Part shown: piece after piece, positions 18,225 to 27,479 of the stretch
How the letters are laid out: each line of letters opens with the position of its first letter
Position numbering within the stretch: the first letter of the stretch is position 1
Assembly (NCBI RefSeq): GCF_014904815.1
Contig: NZ_JACZFR010000026.1
Coordinates: 62,001 to 126,000 of the forward strand
DNA from: Microbulbifer taiwanensis
GTDB lineage: Bacteria > Pseudomonadota > Gammaproteobacteria > Pseudomonadales > Cellvibrionaceae
DNA length: 64,000 bases
Direction of reading: 5' to 3'
Made by a program: the position numbers and the translations under genes
Notes under the pieces: model-generated
Database searches by the model: none
What the model was told of the DNA's origin: nothing
Seen by the model: only the letters and a program-made list of their open reading frames with translations

Positions 18225-19416
18225 CCGCTGGCAACTCCCCTAGCTGAAACAGGAGCTCCCCCAGTTGCTGTGCTGCGGCAGAGGGAGATGCGACAATGCG
18301 CTGCCCACAGAAACCCGGCAGCTGCGGCGGGGCCCCGCACTCCAGCGGCACTGAACCCGGCGACAATTCAACTTTTACCACGCCACCGCCGGTCAGCTGC
18401 AGGCAGCGGGGGCAAAACGCGATGCCGCCGTCCAGCGCCAGCAGTTGCGTAGACTCGCGGCACAGCGGCGCGAGCCAGTGGGCAAACACCTGCTGGGCCA
18501 CGGGAGACAGGTGATTCAGCAGGTCCCAGGCAATGACGACGTCGAATTTCCTCTCCCCGACACAGCTTCCCAGCAGCCGGCGAATCGCTGCCTCCGGTGA
18601 CTCACTCCCGGAGCGCGCGCCCTGCTCCACCGCTGTGTAAAGATCGACCACTTCCAGCTCGGCCCCCTCCCGCAACCAGAGCGCCCGGTGCCCCTCTCCT
18701 CCCAGGTCCAACAGCTTCACACCGATGCTGTCCCTCAGGCGGGCCAGCAGCCGCCCGAACATCGGCGAATGGTATTGCATGGAAGTCTCGCCGCCATCAC
18801 CCCGCGCTTCGGCGACAACCGTGCTCGCCCGCGAATCGGGTTCGTAGCGGAAAACCTGCTCGGACACGCCCGGCTGCATGCCCGGCCGCTCGCAATAGGT
18901 GTGCAGAATACTGTAGTGCTCCAGGGCCTTGAGCAGCTCCGCGGCGCTGTGTCGGGGGAGTCTGCGCGGGCCCAGCGGCGCTTCTTCCAGGTCCAGCTGT
19001 CCCTCGTCACAGATAGAGAAACGGCGCGGTGCCTCGGGAATGCGCGCGGACAGATAATTCACACTGTGCACCAGCGTGCCCGGCTTACAGAATTGTTGCA
19101 GCCGGCGCAACAGTGCGGCGACGGCATCCAGGGGCAGGTAGTTGAACAGATCCCAGGTCAGGACGATATCGAATCGCTCACCCGTCCTGTGGCCCAGCAC
19201 GAAACGCTCCAGTGCATAGATAAGGTTGCCGGTGGAGAGACGCCCCTTCTCGGCCACAAACTGGTCGAGATTCTCGAAGTGAATTTTGCAGCAGCTGCCG
19301 GAAAAGTGCTGGAAGGTGCGGCTGCTCATGGAGCCCAGATCCAGAACCCTGTTTTGACGCCCCGGTGCCAGGGCGCGGCAAACGGACTGGATTCCCGGTG
19401 AACAGTGAATGGCCAT
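18208..19416 (-). CDS. Tandem methyltransferase-fold protein
   Basis: A 402-aa cytosolic protein built of two similar halves. Residues about 1-200 contain NRVLDLGSMSSRTF...FDIVLTWDLFNYLPL, and residues about 220-400 contain VKLLDLGGEGHRALWL...FDVVIAWDLLNHLSPV. Both halves look like a Rossmann SAM-methyltransferase core (motif I DLG, motif IV-like V-x-x-W-D-L-x-N-x-L), arranged as an internal duplication. The Gly-rich loop of the first half lacks the GxGxG pattern, so it may be non-catalytic. It is 70 nt upstream of the bactofilin gene on the same strand; substrate unknown. Confidence 0.7.
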   Translation of the reverse strand: MAIHCSPGIQSVCRALAPGRQNRVLDLGSMSSRTFQHFSGSCCKIHFENLDQFVAEKGRLSTGNLIYALERFVLGHRTGERFDIVLTWDLFNYLPLDAVAALLRRLQQFCKPGTLVHSVNYLSARIPEAPRRFSICDEGQLDLEEAPLGPRRLPRHSAAELLKALEHYSILHTYCERPGMQPGVSEQVFRYEPDSRASTVVAEARGDGGETSMQYHSPMFGRLLARLRDSIGVKLLDLGGEGHRALWLREGAELEVVDLYTAVEQGARSGSESPEAAIRRLLGSCVGERKFDVVIAWDLLNHLSPVAQQVFAHWLAPLCRESTQLLALDGGIAFCPRCLQLTGGGVVKVELSPGSVPLECGAPPQLPGFCGQRIVASPSAAAQQLGELLFQLGELPAVTRCA

Positions 19417-19486
19417 AGTGCGGTTGTTATTGTTATTCGGGCTGTATGCGCCCCCGGAGAGTCGCCTACAGCCACGATATGGTCAC

Positions 19487-20035
19487 TTACTCTTCGAGCA
19501 CCGTTTCGGGCTGTTTTTCCGTACCTGCACCCCTGGTCCCGGGTTTAACCGACCAGCTGGCACCAGTTTTCTCGCCGACTTTCTGCAACTGGTCGCGGTG
19601 CGCCTCCACATCCATATCGATGGAACCGCGGAATCTGGCACCGTCCTCCAGAATTACCCGCTCGGCGACCAGGTTTCCCTGCACATTGCTGGAAGAGAGA
19701 ATGGCGATCCTCTCCTGGGCGAAGATATCGCCCTCCACCTCCCCCTGCACGGTGATGGTCTTGGCCAGTACATTGGCCTTCACCTTTCCCTGTTCGCCGA
19801 CGGTCAGGTTGTTGTCCTTGAGGTCGATGGTGCCGTCAATCTGCCCCTGGATCAGGAGATCCTCTTCCCCCACCAGCTCCCCGCGGAAACGGATCTTGGG
19901 CCCGATGATCGCGGCCGGAGCCGATACCTCCTGCGCCGCGAGCACATCGAAATGACCGGCAGCCGAGCCATTGCCCGCCAGGGAGGGCTTGGGATTGACT
20001 TCGGATTTGATGGTGTCACTTTTGCTGCCAAGCAT
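19487..20035 (-). CDS. Bactofilin (polymer-forming cytoskeletal protein)
   Basis: Bactofilins polymerise into filaments that position cell-wall and polysaccharide machinery. The 182-aa protein has a disordered N-terminus, a central right-handed beta-helix domain (about residues 45-140: FRGELVGEEDLLIQGQIDGTI, NLTVGEQGKVKANV, ITVQGEVEGDI, AILSSSNVQGNLVAERVILEDGARFRGSI) and a charged C-terminal tail. The repeating hydrophobic-Gly strands are diagnostic. Start ATG 20035 with GAGGAG 9 nt upstream. It is divergent from the sigma factor gene. Confidence 0.93.
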   Translation of the reverse strand: MLGSKSDTIKSEVNPKPSLAGNGSAAGHFDVLAAQEVSAPAAIIGPKIRFRGELVGEEDLLIQGQIDGTIDLKDNNLTVGEQGKVKANVLAKTITVQGEVEGDIFAQERIAILSSSNVQGNLVAERVILEDGARFRGSIDMDVEAHRDQLQKVGEKTGASWSVKPGTRGAGTEKQPETVLEE

Positions 20036-20505
20036 TGGCCGAACTCCTCAATGATTGAATCTGGATTTATCGGATGGTAAAGCCAAATCAATAAAGCAGC
20101 TGCGGCGAACAGCCGCAGCTCGAAGGGCCGGCTGGCACGGGATACTTCGCAGTTTTCGGTCACAAGTCACTGGAAACTGCGCGAATTACTGCGCGAGATT
20201 GACTGCTCCAATTCCCGCAACTCTCTCCGGGACAGAGAGAAACCTGCTATACAGAGGTCATCGACTGATTATCACTTGCCCCCGAACGGCCGCAGACAAT
20301 GGCTGATGCACTCGATCTATAACGGCTTCAATTCATAGTTCTATTGGCAATAATCCCCCCTGCCCCCCAAAACCCCCCGGTCAGACAAAGTGCGACGCAC
20401 CCTTCCACATTCATCTATATTCAAAATGAATCAGGCGCCACGCGGCTGTCGCCCAGCGACACCGCGACCGCAGCCAGCCATACAGCCAACAGAAGGTTTA
20501 CTCTC
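20036..20505. promoter_or_regulatory. Divergent intergenic region between bactofilin and sigma factor
   Basis: 470 bp without a convincing gene; it should carry both promoters. It contains a clean hairpin AGCTGCGG-CGAACAG-CCGCAGCT (20098-20120) close to the bactofilin start, possibly in its leader. An open frame from 20344 continues into the sigma factor, but it has no ATG and no ribosome site and is treated as leader. Confidence 0.5.
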
Positions 20506-21672
20506 TTGTCCCGAGAAAATATTTACTCAAGGGATGAAGCATGGCTGAAGGACACAGACGAATCCCTCTCAGGGGCCGCTCCCCTCGATGAGGCCGCCGA
20601 AGATATATCCGAGCGCGCGGCCGATAGCGGAAGTGAGGCGGGATCCGCCGAAACGCCCGCCGCCGGGGATACGACCGCGGAAAGCAGCAGCACCCCGATG
20701 CAGAGCTATCTCAAGCACCTGTATCGACTGGAACTGTTGACTCCCGAAGAGGAACACACCACCACCTGCCTGCTCAGGGATCTGGAAGACAAACTGATCG
20801 CACTGCTGCAAAAACGCGGTGTGGAGCTGGTGCAATTGCGCAGCGAGGGGGTGGAACAGCGCGGTAGTACCGGGGCCTATGACCACGGCCTGATTATCGC
20901 CCGCGCCGAGGAGCTGCTGGCTTCGGACAAGTTGCCGCGGCGCGATCGCAGCTCGATGCAGAGCCTGCTGCGGCGTTTCCAGGCACAGCGCAAGAAGCTG
21001 ATCCAGTGCAACCTGCGCCTGGTCATCGCCATTGCCAAACGCTTCCGCAACCCCTCAGTGCCTTTCATCGACCTCATTCAGGAGGGCAATGTCGGCCTGA
21101 TGAAAGCCATCGAGCGCTTCAAGCCGCAGATGGGATACCGCTTTTCCACCTACGCCTACTGGTGGATTCAGCAGGAAATTCAGCTGGCACTGCGCCGCAA
21201 TGAAGACCTGGTGCGCCAGCCCGCCAATGTGCAAGACGACCTGCGCACCATCTATCGCGCCATCGGCGAGGTGCGCGCAGACGGACTGCCCGCCTCCGAC
21301 GAGAATCTCGCCAGGCACACCGGTCTCGAACTGGAACGCGTGCAGAGCCTGTTGAAGCTACCCGGCCCCACCGGCTCACTGGACGACCCTGTCTCCGATG
21401 ACCAGAGCAGTACGCGACTGGATTACGCACCGGCGGACGAGCTCTACAACACCGATGAACTGGTCACCAACCAGGAGCTGGCACAGAGGTTGCGCGAAGC
21501 CGTGGCGCGGCTACCCGCGCGCCAGCGCACGGTGCTGAACCTGCGTTATGGGCTTATCTCCGATAAGGACTGCTCCTTCCGCGTCATCGGCGAACAGTTG
21601 GGGCTCAGCCAGGAGCGCGCACGGCAGCTGCATTCGGATGCACTGCGCCAGCTCAAGCGCCAGTGGCGCTAG
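20506..21672 (+). CDS. Divergent RpoS/RpoD-like sigma-70 family factor
   Basis: RNA polymerase sigma subunit with regions 1.2 to 4. The 388-aa product (TTG start, AGAAGG 9 nt upstream) has an acidic Ser/Ala-rich N-terminus, then region 1.2-like MQSYLKHLYRLELLTPEEE. Region 2 reads LRLVIAIAKRFRNPSVPFIDLIQEGN and YRFSTYAYWWIQQEI; region 4 has LPARQRTVLNLRYGL and LGLSQERARQLHSDALRQLKRQW. The promoter-melting stretch after WWIQQEI is NEDLVRQPANV instead of the usual TRTIRLP-type sequence, so promoter preference is likely altered. It keeps the RpoS-like length but is not a typical RpoS. An earlier start is not excluded. Confidence 0.82.
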   Translation: MSRENIYSRDEAWLKDTDESLSGAAPLDEAAEDISERAADSGSEAGSAETPAAGDTTAESSSTPMQSYLKHLYRLELLTPEEEHTTTCLLRDLEDKLIALLQKRGVELVQLRSEGVEQRGSTGAYDHGLIIARAEELLASDKLPRRDRSSMQSLLRRFQAQRKKLIQCNLRLVIAIAKRFRNPSVPFIDLIQEGNVGLMKAIERFKPQMGYRFSTYAYWWIQQEIQLALRRNEDLVRQPANVQDDLRTIYRAIGEVRADGLPASDENLARHTGLELERVQSLLKLPGPTGSLDDPVSDDQSSTRLDYAPADELYNTDELVTNQELAQRLREAVARLPARQRTVLNLRYGLISDKDCSFRVIGEQLGLSQERARQLHSDALRQLKRQWR

Positions 21673-21772
21673 ATCCACGTGGTGGGTGACAAGCGGGTAG
21701 AATAGGGCTTGCCTTCGGCAGAGATACCGCTAGGCTTATTTACTGTTTCAACTCAGTATTAAGCGATTTGTC

Positions 21773-22366
21773 ATGCGCAGATTTTTTGCCGCCGCGCCAG
21801 TTTCCTCTGCACTTTCTTCCTCCACACTGTTTCTCACCGCGATCCTGGGCAGCTTGTTAACGGCACCCGGCGCCCGTGCGGAACAGGAACTGATCGTCAG
21901 CGCCGGCAAGGGACTCGGCGACGCACTGATTCAGCAGGAGTCCATTTCCGGCGCGGACATGGCGGGAATCAACTACTCCTACCTGTTCTCAGAGTACCGG
22001 GGCGGCGCCGGCAACTGGCAGTGGTGGGCCCAGGGCAGCTATTCCCATATGCGTCTCGACTACCGCGGGGAGCAGCAGCGCCAGAATATCTTCGAACTGA
22101 AGCCGGTGCTGCGCTGGTACCCCCAGCAGGAGGCATTCGGTATCTTCGCTGAAGCCGGCGTCGGCGTCGCCTACCTGACCAACAAAGACTTTGGCGATAT
22201 CCACCTCACAACCAAACCCAATTTCGCCCTGCATTTCGCCGGCGGCTATCGCATGCGCAATGGCTACACCCTGTCGCTGCGCTACAGCCACTTCTCCAAC
22301 GCCTACACCAACACCCCGAATCCCGGCTTTGACTTCGCGTCCCTGAACGGGCATTTTCATTTCTAG
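21773..22366 (+). CDS. PagL-family lipid A 3-O-deacylase (acyloxyacyl hydrolase)
   Basis: Outer-membrane beta-barrel esterase that removes the 3-O acyl chain of lipid A in known PagL proteins. The 197-aa product has a long signal peptide ending near GARA-E and alternating beta strands. The C-terminal active-site block is RYSHFSNAYTNTPNPGFDF (about residues 168-186), matching the PagL pattern His-x-Ser-Asn-Ala...Pro-Asn-x-Gly, and it ends in Phe. At the position of the known catalytic Glu (14 residues after the His) there is Asp. Located downstream of the sigma factor with 100 nt between them; co-transcription is possible. Confidence 0.82.
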   Translation: MRRFFAAAPVSSALSSSTLFLTAILGSLLTAPGARAEQELIVSAGKGLGDALIQQESISGADMAGINYSYLFSEYRGGAGNWQWWAQGSYSHMRLDYRGEQQRQNIFELKPVLRWYPQQEAFGIFAEAGVGVAYLTNKDFGDIHLTTKPNFALHFAGGYRMRNGYTLSLRYSHFSNAYTNTPNPGFDFASLNGHFHF

Positions 22367-22505
22367 GGAGGCAGCCCCTGCCCGCACTTCATAAATACCA
22401 GGGGACAATGACCTGAACACCCGGCGTCGCCAAACAGTCACATTTCAATCAAATTTCTGTCACAGGCATCCCGCAGAATACGCCCCATAAAAATATGGGG
22501 GACTT

Positions 22506-23609
22506 ATGGGCGCTAAGAGTTCAGCGTTTCACAGTGACGATCGGGCGGCACCAGGCCTCCGCCAGGCCGCGGAGGCGCTGAGCAGCAGGGATCACGCGGG
22601 TCCGCTCAGTATCTGCCACCTGATTGCCAGCCGCGAACACGGCGGCATGGAAAAACACGTGGCGGATCTCTCCCGCTGGCAGGCGCGCAACACCGATGCC
22701 AGAATTTCCGTTATTGCCCACCCCCGCTACCAGAGCACGCTCGATGAGCGGGTTCAGTTTATTCCACTCAACACCGATCGCAGCCGCCACCATCCCAACC
22801 TGATCTGGCGCCTGGCCAACCATATCCGCGCCGGCGAATACCAGATAGCCCACGGACACGGCAGCAAGTCAGCGCAGCTGCTGGCGGCGGTACAGAAATA
22901 CACCGAGGCGCAACAGGTCATCACTCGCCACAACGTGCGTCACCCGCGCGACAAACTGGCCAGCGCCTTTGCTGCGCGCATCGCCGTCAGCCGCAGCGCC
23001 GTCGCCAATTCCCGCCTGGCCTGGCATATCATCCCCAACGGCATCGACATCCCCACCTACCCACTGTCGCCGCTGGAATTCGACCTGGGGCCGGCTCCCA
23101 GAATCCTGGCGGCGGCGCGCCTGGTGAAGCTCAAGGGTATCGACCTGTTGCTGGAAGCCCTGACCGAACTGCCACGGGTGCAACTGATCGTTCTTGGAGA
23201 GGGGCCGGAAAAGGCCAACCTCGAGCAACAGAGCAAAGCCCTGGATCTCGGCGGCCGTGTAAGATTTGTCGGTGATACCGACAGGGTCAGTGCCTTTATG
23301 CGCGCCGCCGACCTGCTGGTAATCCCCTCGCGCAGCGAGGGCGCGCCCTACACGCTGGTAGAATCACTGCTGAATCGCTGCCCGGTGATTTCCAGTCGCG
23401 TCGACAACGCCGAGGACTATATTCCACCGGCATATCTACTCGACAGCCTGGAGCCCTCGCATCTGGCGGAAAGGCTCGACTACGCCTTGCAGGACAGGGA
23501 GAGGCTATGCAGCGACTTCGCCACGACTTTTGAGCAAGCTGCCAGCGAGCTCACATTAGACAATATGGCGCAGGCGACCTGGCGGATTTACTCGCAGTTG
23601 ATCTCCTGA
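22506..23609 (+). CDS. GT4-family glycosyltransferase
   Basis: Retaining glycosyltransferase of GT-B fold, probably acting on LPS core or another surface glycan. The 367-aa protein has the N-terminal donor of GT4 enzymes (ICHLIASREHGGMEKHVADLSR, about residues 35-56) and AHGHGSKSAQLL. The C-terminal nucleotide-sugar domain has RILAAARLVKLKGIDLLLEAL, VLGEGPEKANLEQQ and the E-x7-E-like segment IPSRSEGAPYTLVESLLNRCPVI. Start ATG 22506 with GGGGGA close upstream. It converges with another GT4 gene 12 nt away. Confidence 0.88.
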   Translation: MGAKSSAFHSDDRAAPGLRQAAEALSSRDHAGPLSICHLIASREHGGMEKHVADLSRWQARNTDARISVIAHPRYQSTLDERVQFIPLNTDRSRHHPNLIWRLANHIRAGEYQIAHGHGSKSAQLLAAVQKYTEAQQVITRHNVRHPRDKLASAFAARIAVSRSAVANSRLAWHIIPNGIDIPTYPLSPLEFDLGPAPRILAAARLVKLKGIDLLLEALTELPRVQLIVLGEGPEKANLEQQSKALDLGGRVRFVGDTDRVSAFMRAADLLVIPSRSEGAPYTLVESLLNRCPVISSRVDNAEDYIPPAYLLDSLEPSHLAERLDYALQDRERLCSDFATTFEQAASELTLDNMAQATWRIYSQLIS

Positions 23610-23621
23610 GTCAGGACTGAA

Positions 23622-24737
23622 TCATGCCGACTGACACAGTTCCCGGTACACCGCGAGCGTCTGCGCAGCCGTATCCTCATGGCTCAAACCATTGAAAGAC
23701 ACAGGCTGTGGGCACTCGAGTATCTGCAGGCTGGCCTGTACCAGCGCCTCCAGGTTGCCGCGCTCTACCAGCCCAGCAGTAAAGCACTGTTGTAGTATTT
23801 CGGCTGAAGCGCCATCCGCATAGGTGACGACGGGGCAGTCCATTGCCAGTGCCTCTGCAGCAACCGGGCTGACGACCTCCGGGCGTCCAGGCAGGGCGTA
23901 AGTGATCTGTGAACTGGCATAGAGCTCACGCATATCGCGGCGCTCACCCAGAAACAGCACCCTGTCGCTCAGTCCCAGGTCGAGCGCCTGCTGCTCTAGC
24001 TTGCGCGCGTACTTTTCCATCCCCGGGTCCGCTCCGCCAACCACCAGCCCGAACACATCGTCCCGCTGCCGGGCGATGACTGCCAGCAACTGCAGAAAAG
24101 TACCCTGGCCATTATCCGGCGCAAGGCGCGCGGGCATCAGTAGCCAGTGCCTGCCTTCCAATTGCGGATAATCGTTGAGCAGGCGCAGTTGCCACTGGCC
24201 GGAAATGGGCGCATCGCGATCGAACTCCCTCGTATTCACGCCGCGGTAAATGACCTGCGGCGGCCTGCGCAGCCGCTTGCCGTAGCGCGCCTGCAGGTAG
24301 TCGGCCACACCGCGGGAGGCGGCAATGACCCGCTCGCCGGAAGCCATGACACCACTGTAGAGAATTTCAGAATACTGGCCGTGTACACAGGTAACCAGTC
24401 GCGGGCGATTTCCTTCCGCCATACCGCGCCAGGCGAGCCAGGTAATCCAGGCGGGCATGCGCGAGCGCACATGGACGACGTCTGCCTGCAACTCCTGCAA
24501 CAACCGGCGCAGGCGGCTTACCTGGCGCAGGGACCAGAGGGACTTCCTGTGCAGCGACATCTGGATATGCCGACTGCCGCGAAGAGTGAGGCGCGGCACC
24601 AGTTCACCGCCATTGGATATCACGATGGACTCATGGCCGAGCCGCACCAGTTCATGGGCGAAATCCAGCGCGGCCTTCTCAACCGCCCCGGCATCCAGCC
24701 CGGATAATATTTGTACGACTTTCACGACTGTCACCAT
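23622..24737 (-). CDS. GT4-family glycosyltransferase
   Basis: Second GT-B glycosyltransferase (371 aa), convergent with the previous one. Motifs: QILSGLDAGAVEKAALDFAHELVRLGHE at the N-terminus, VHVRSRMPAWITWLA, VIYRGVNTREFD, LLMPARLAPDNGQGTFLQLLA, LFLGERRDMRELYASSQITYALPGRPEVVSPVAAEALAMDCPVVTY. These give the GT4 core including the second conserved Glu. It may start at an internal GTG (24722, KVVQILSG) since no clear ribosome site precedes 24737. Likely acts in the same surface-glycan pathway as its neighbour; substrate unknown. Confidence 0.86.
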   Translation of the reverse strand: MVTVVKVVQILSGLDAGAVEKAALDFAHELVRLGHESIVISNGGELVPRLTLRGSRHIQMSLHRKSLWSLRQVSRLRRLLQELQADVVHVRSRMPAWITWLAWRGMAEGNRPRLVTCVHGQYSEILYSGVMASGERVIAASRGVADYLQARYGKRLRRPPQVIYRGVNTREFDRDAPISGQWQLRLLNDYPQLEGRHWLLMPARLAPDNGQGTFLQLLAVIARQRDDVFGLVVGGADPGMEKYARKLEQQALDLGLSDRVLFLGERRDMRELYASSQITYALPGRPEVVSPVAAEALAMDCPVVTYADGASAEILQQCFTAGLVERGNLEALVQASLQILECPQPVSFNGLSHEDTAAQTLAVYRELCQSA

Positions 24738-25012
24738 GAACCCAGTGAAAACTTACCTATTCTGAAGCTCCCGCGGATGAAAACACAGTAAATCCCGCAC
24801 AGTTTTCTCTTTCAGCCGGGCCAACCGAAACCGGCTTCCCAATGCCCCGCGGGGAAAACAATATCATCCCGCTATCGCCGGCCTCCTTCTTCTTCCTCCT
24901 TCCCCCTTTCCCACCCCTTGCCAACTGTGCGAAATGCCGGAAAACCGCCGGATGTAGGGTGTTGCAATGGGTGCTACCATGCTTGAACAGTCAACAAGAA
25001 CAGGGAAAAACA

Positions 25013-25903
25013 ATGAGATACCCCCGCCTATTGCTGCCAATGTTCGCCCTATTGCTATTGATCTGCGGCGTCGCCTCTGCGGGCGAAACCGATAGAGGTG
25101 TCTTCTGGAAGGCGGACAAAGAGGGGCAGACGGTCTATTTGCTGGGCTCCGTACACCTGGCCACACCCGACTTCTACCCCCTGCGGCCGCAGATCGAGCG
25201 CGCCTACGCCGATAGCGACGCGCTGGTGGTCGAAGCGGATATTCTCGCCGCGGAAGCCGACATGGCTCTGCAGCAGCGGATCATGCTGGAATCCCTCTAC
25301 CAGGGCGATCGCAGCCTGCGCGACGATCTCTCACCCGCCACTTACCGCCAACTCCAGGATTGGCTGAAGCGACGGCAACTGCCGGAGGCGATGTTCATTC
25401 GCCAGCGCCCCGCCATTGCGATGGTCACCCTGAGCATGATGGAAATGCAGGCACTGGGCCTGGATCCCAGTCTCGGTATAGATCGCCACTTCCTGAAGAA
25501 AGCAAAACGGGACGGCAAGCCCGTCGTGGAACTCGAGGGCGTATTGCAACAGCTGCAACTACTGAACAATCTTGAAAATCCGGACCTGCTGCTGCAGCAG
25601 ACCCTGGAGCAGCTGGAAGATATCCAATCTTTTGTGCCGCAGATGACCAGTGCCTGGAAGAAGGGGGATACCGACTTACTTTATCAACTCATCATCGCCG
25701 ACGGCCTCGCAGAGCACCCCGAATACGCTCCGCTGTACGAAACCCTGTTTTTCCGTCGCAACCGGCTCATGGCAGAAAAAATTGCCAGTGCAGACCCGGC
25801 CCACAATCCCCTGTTTGTCATTGTCGGTGCGGGACACCTGATTGGGGATAAGAGCGTTGTAGCGCTGCTAAAAAAAGAGGGATACAAACTGCAACGCCTG
25901 TAA
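25013..25903 (+). CDS. TraB/GumN family protein
   Basis: Predicted periplasmic hydrolase of the TraB/GumN (Tiki-like erythromycin-esterase-related) fold, related to metalloproteases. The 296-aa product has a signal peptide (RLLLPMFALLLLICGVASA). It has YLLGSVHLATPDFYPLRPQIERAY with the family's GxxH, VVEADI with the acidic ligand, and the C-terminal VIVGAGHLIGDKSVVALLKKEGY with the second GxxH. These paired GxxH and Glu motifs define the family. ATG 25013 is chosen because the signal peptide begins there. No operon partner. Confidence 0.88.
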   Translation: MRYPRLLLPMFALLLLICGVASAGETDRGVFWKADKEGQTVYLLGSVHLATPDFYPLRPQIERAYADSDALVVEADILAAEADMALQQRIMLESLYQGDRSLRDDLSPATYRQLQDWLKRRQLPEAMFIRQRPAIAMVTLSMMEMQALGLDPSLGIDRHFLKKAKRDGKPVVELEGVLQQLQLLNNLENPDLLLQQTLEQLEDIQSFVPQMTSAWKKGDTDLLYQLIIADGLAEHPEYAPLYETLFFRRNRLMAEKIASADPAHNPLFVIVGAGHLIGDKSVVALLKKEGYKLQRL

Positions 25904-26043
25904 CTGCCTTCCTCCCCGCGCAACCCGATATTAATTATTCTTGAAATTAATGATTACTACGGGTTGCCATTCCCGCAACTGCTAAACTCGAATTGCATTG
26001 TTTATACAAACTATTGCAGGGAACAGATACAGGGAGGTATCCA

Positions 26044-27318
26044 ATGATCCGTTGTGGAATTTTCTGCGCCCTGGCCGGCGTGGTATTGATCAACCCGGCT
26101 ATTGCCGACCAGGCGGAAACCAAAGGCGGACTGAAAATCACTTCGGATGACGGCAACTTCTCTTCCCAACTCGGCGGCCGCATCCACTTTGACACCTATC
26201 TTTTCGACCCCGACATCGAAGACCCGGTAAGCACCACCGAAATCCGTCGCGCGCGCCTGGCAGTGAGTGGCCAGCTGTGGAAATGGGAGTACAAACTGGA
26301 TCGCGACTTCGCCTCCAGCGGCACCGGCGGTATGCGCGACGTCTATATCGCCACCAAAGTGCTCGGTGGAAAGCTGACCATCGGCAATTTCAAACCCTAT
26401 CGCTCCATGGAAGAGATGACCAGCTCCAATGAAATAACCATGATGGAGCGCTCATTTACCAGCGCCGGAGGTATCTATGCCGACCGCCAGCGGCAACAGG
26501 GCATCGGCTGGCACACCTTCTGGGACTGCTATACCCTCGGTGTCGCCGGCTATAACCTGCGCGACCCCGGCGGCCCGCGCAACGAGGGGCTGGGAGCCTC
26601 CAGCCGCTTTACCTGGGCCCCTCTCAATGACAGCCTAAGCACTGTCCACCTGGGGATTTCGGGGAGCCATGACAATGCCAACCGGGATTCGGACCCCCTA
26701 GTGGCTGACGTCACCTACGCCGGACGCCGCGGTCCGGACCAGCTGATTGCATTGACTCCGGGCGACAGGTCTTTCTTTGTTGAAGACTTCGACAACGACG
26801 ATTTTTTCTTCGGCGATCAGGGCGGCAGCGTCAACACCGTGGGCCTGGAGCTGGCGGGAACCCACGGCCCTCTCTACGCACAGGCGGAATATGTGTACGG
26901 GGATTTCGAGGGAGACTACTTCTTGTCGGAAATTGCCTTCGAAGACTTCTTTGGCGCCCCGCCAAGCTTCGAGTGCGACCCGGATTTTGGCTGCTATATC
27001 GGCGGCCAGGACGTGCGTACCTGGTACGTCATGGGAAGCTGGGTGATCACCGGTGAACACAAACCCTACGACAGCAAAAAAGGCGTATTCAGATCCGTCA
27101 AACCGCGCAGCGGCTGGGGCGCCTGGGAGCTGACCGCGCGCTACCAGACCATCGAAAACAAGGACATTGACGACCTGGAAGCGAGCAACGTCACGCTGGG
27201 GGTCAACTTCTACTTCAACCCGCGCGTGCGATTTATGCTCAATGTGGTATTGGGGGACGATGACTTTACCGGCGACGAAACCGACCAGCTGGCGTTTCGC
27301 GCCCAGGCGAGCTGGTGA
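26044..27318 (+). CDS. OprO/OprP-type outer-membrane porin
   Basis: Phosphate-selective porin O/P family beta-barrel. The 424-aa protein has a signal peptide (MIRCGIFCALAGVVLINPAIA) and KGGLKITSDDGNFSSQLGGRIHFDTYLFD, a typical first strand. It then shows RRARLAVSGQLWKWEYKLDRDF, a C-terminal VNFYFNPRVRFMLNVVLGDDDF and a final aromatic residue. A strong AGGGAGG ribosome site precedes ATG 26044. The stop codon overlaps the start of a heptamer repeat tract. It converges with the oxidoreductase gene. Confidence 0.9.
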   Translation: MIRCGIFCALAGVVLINPAIADQAETKGGLKITSDDGNFSSQLGGRIHFDTYLFDPDIEDPVSTTEIRRARLAVSGQLWKWEYKLDRDFASSGTGGMRDVYIATKVLGGKLTIGNFKPYRSMEEMTSSNEITMMERSFTSAGGIYADRQRQQGIGWHTFWDCYTLGVAGYNLRDPGGPRNEGLGASSRFTWAPLNDSLSTVHLGISGSHDNANRDSDPLVADVTYAGRRGPDQLIALTPGDRSFFVEDFDNDDFFFGDQGGSVNTVGLELAGTHGPLYAQAEYVYGDFEGDYFLSEIAFEDFFGAPPSFECDPDFGCYIGGQDVRTWYVMGSWVITGEHKPYDSKKGVFRSVKPRSGWGAWELTARYQTIENKDIDDLEASNVTLGVNFYFNPRVRFMLNVVLGDDDFTGDETDQLAFRAQASW

Positions 27319-27387
27319 TGCGGAATGCGGAATGCGGAATGCGGAATGCGGAATGCGGAATGCGGAATGCGGAATGCGGAATGCGGA
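27318..27387 (+). repeat. Heptamer tandem tract (ATGCGGA)x10
   Basis: Ten exact copies of ATGCGGA begin on the last base of the porin stop codon. The unit is 7 bp, so expansion would not keep a reading frame, but it lies after the stop. The inverted unit recurs at 27480-27514, so the two can pair. Confidence 0.95.
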
Positions 27388-27479
27388 ATAGAATGTTCGG
27401 CCGAGGCTTAATCGTCAAACCCACTATTCCGCTAGCTTAGGCGCGGCCCCCGCTCCAGCGGAATACGCGATGCTCATTC

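Noticed and set aside
27318-27387. CRISPR-like repeat
   Set aside because: Repeats are 7 bp and directly tandem with no spacers or cas genes.
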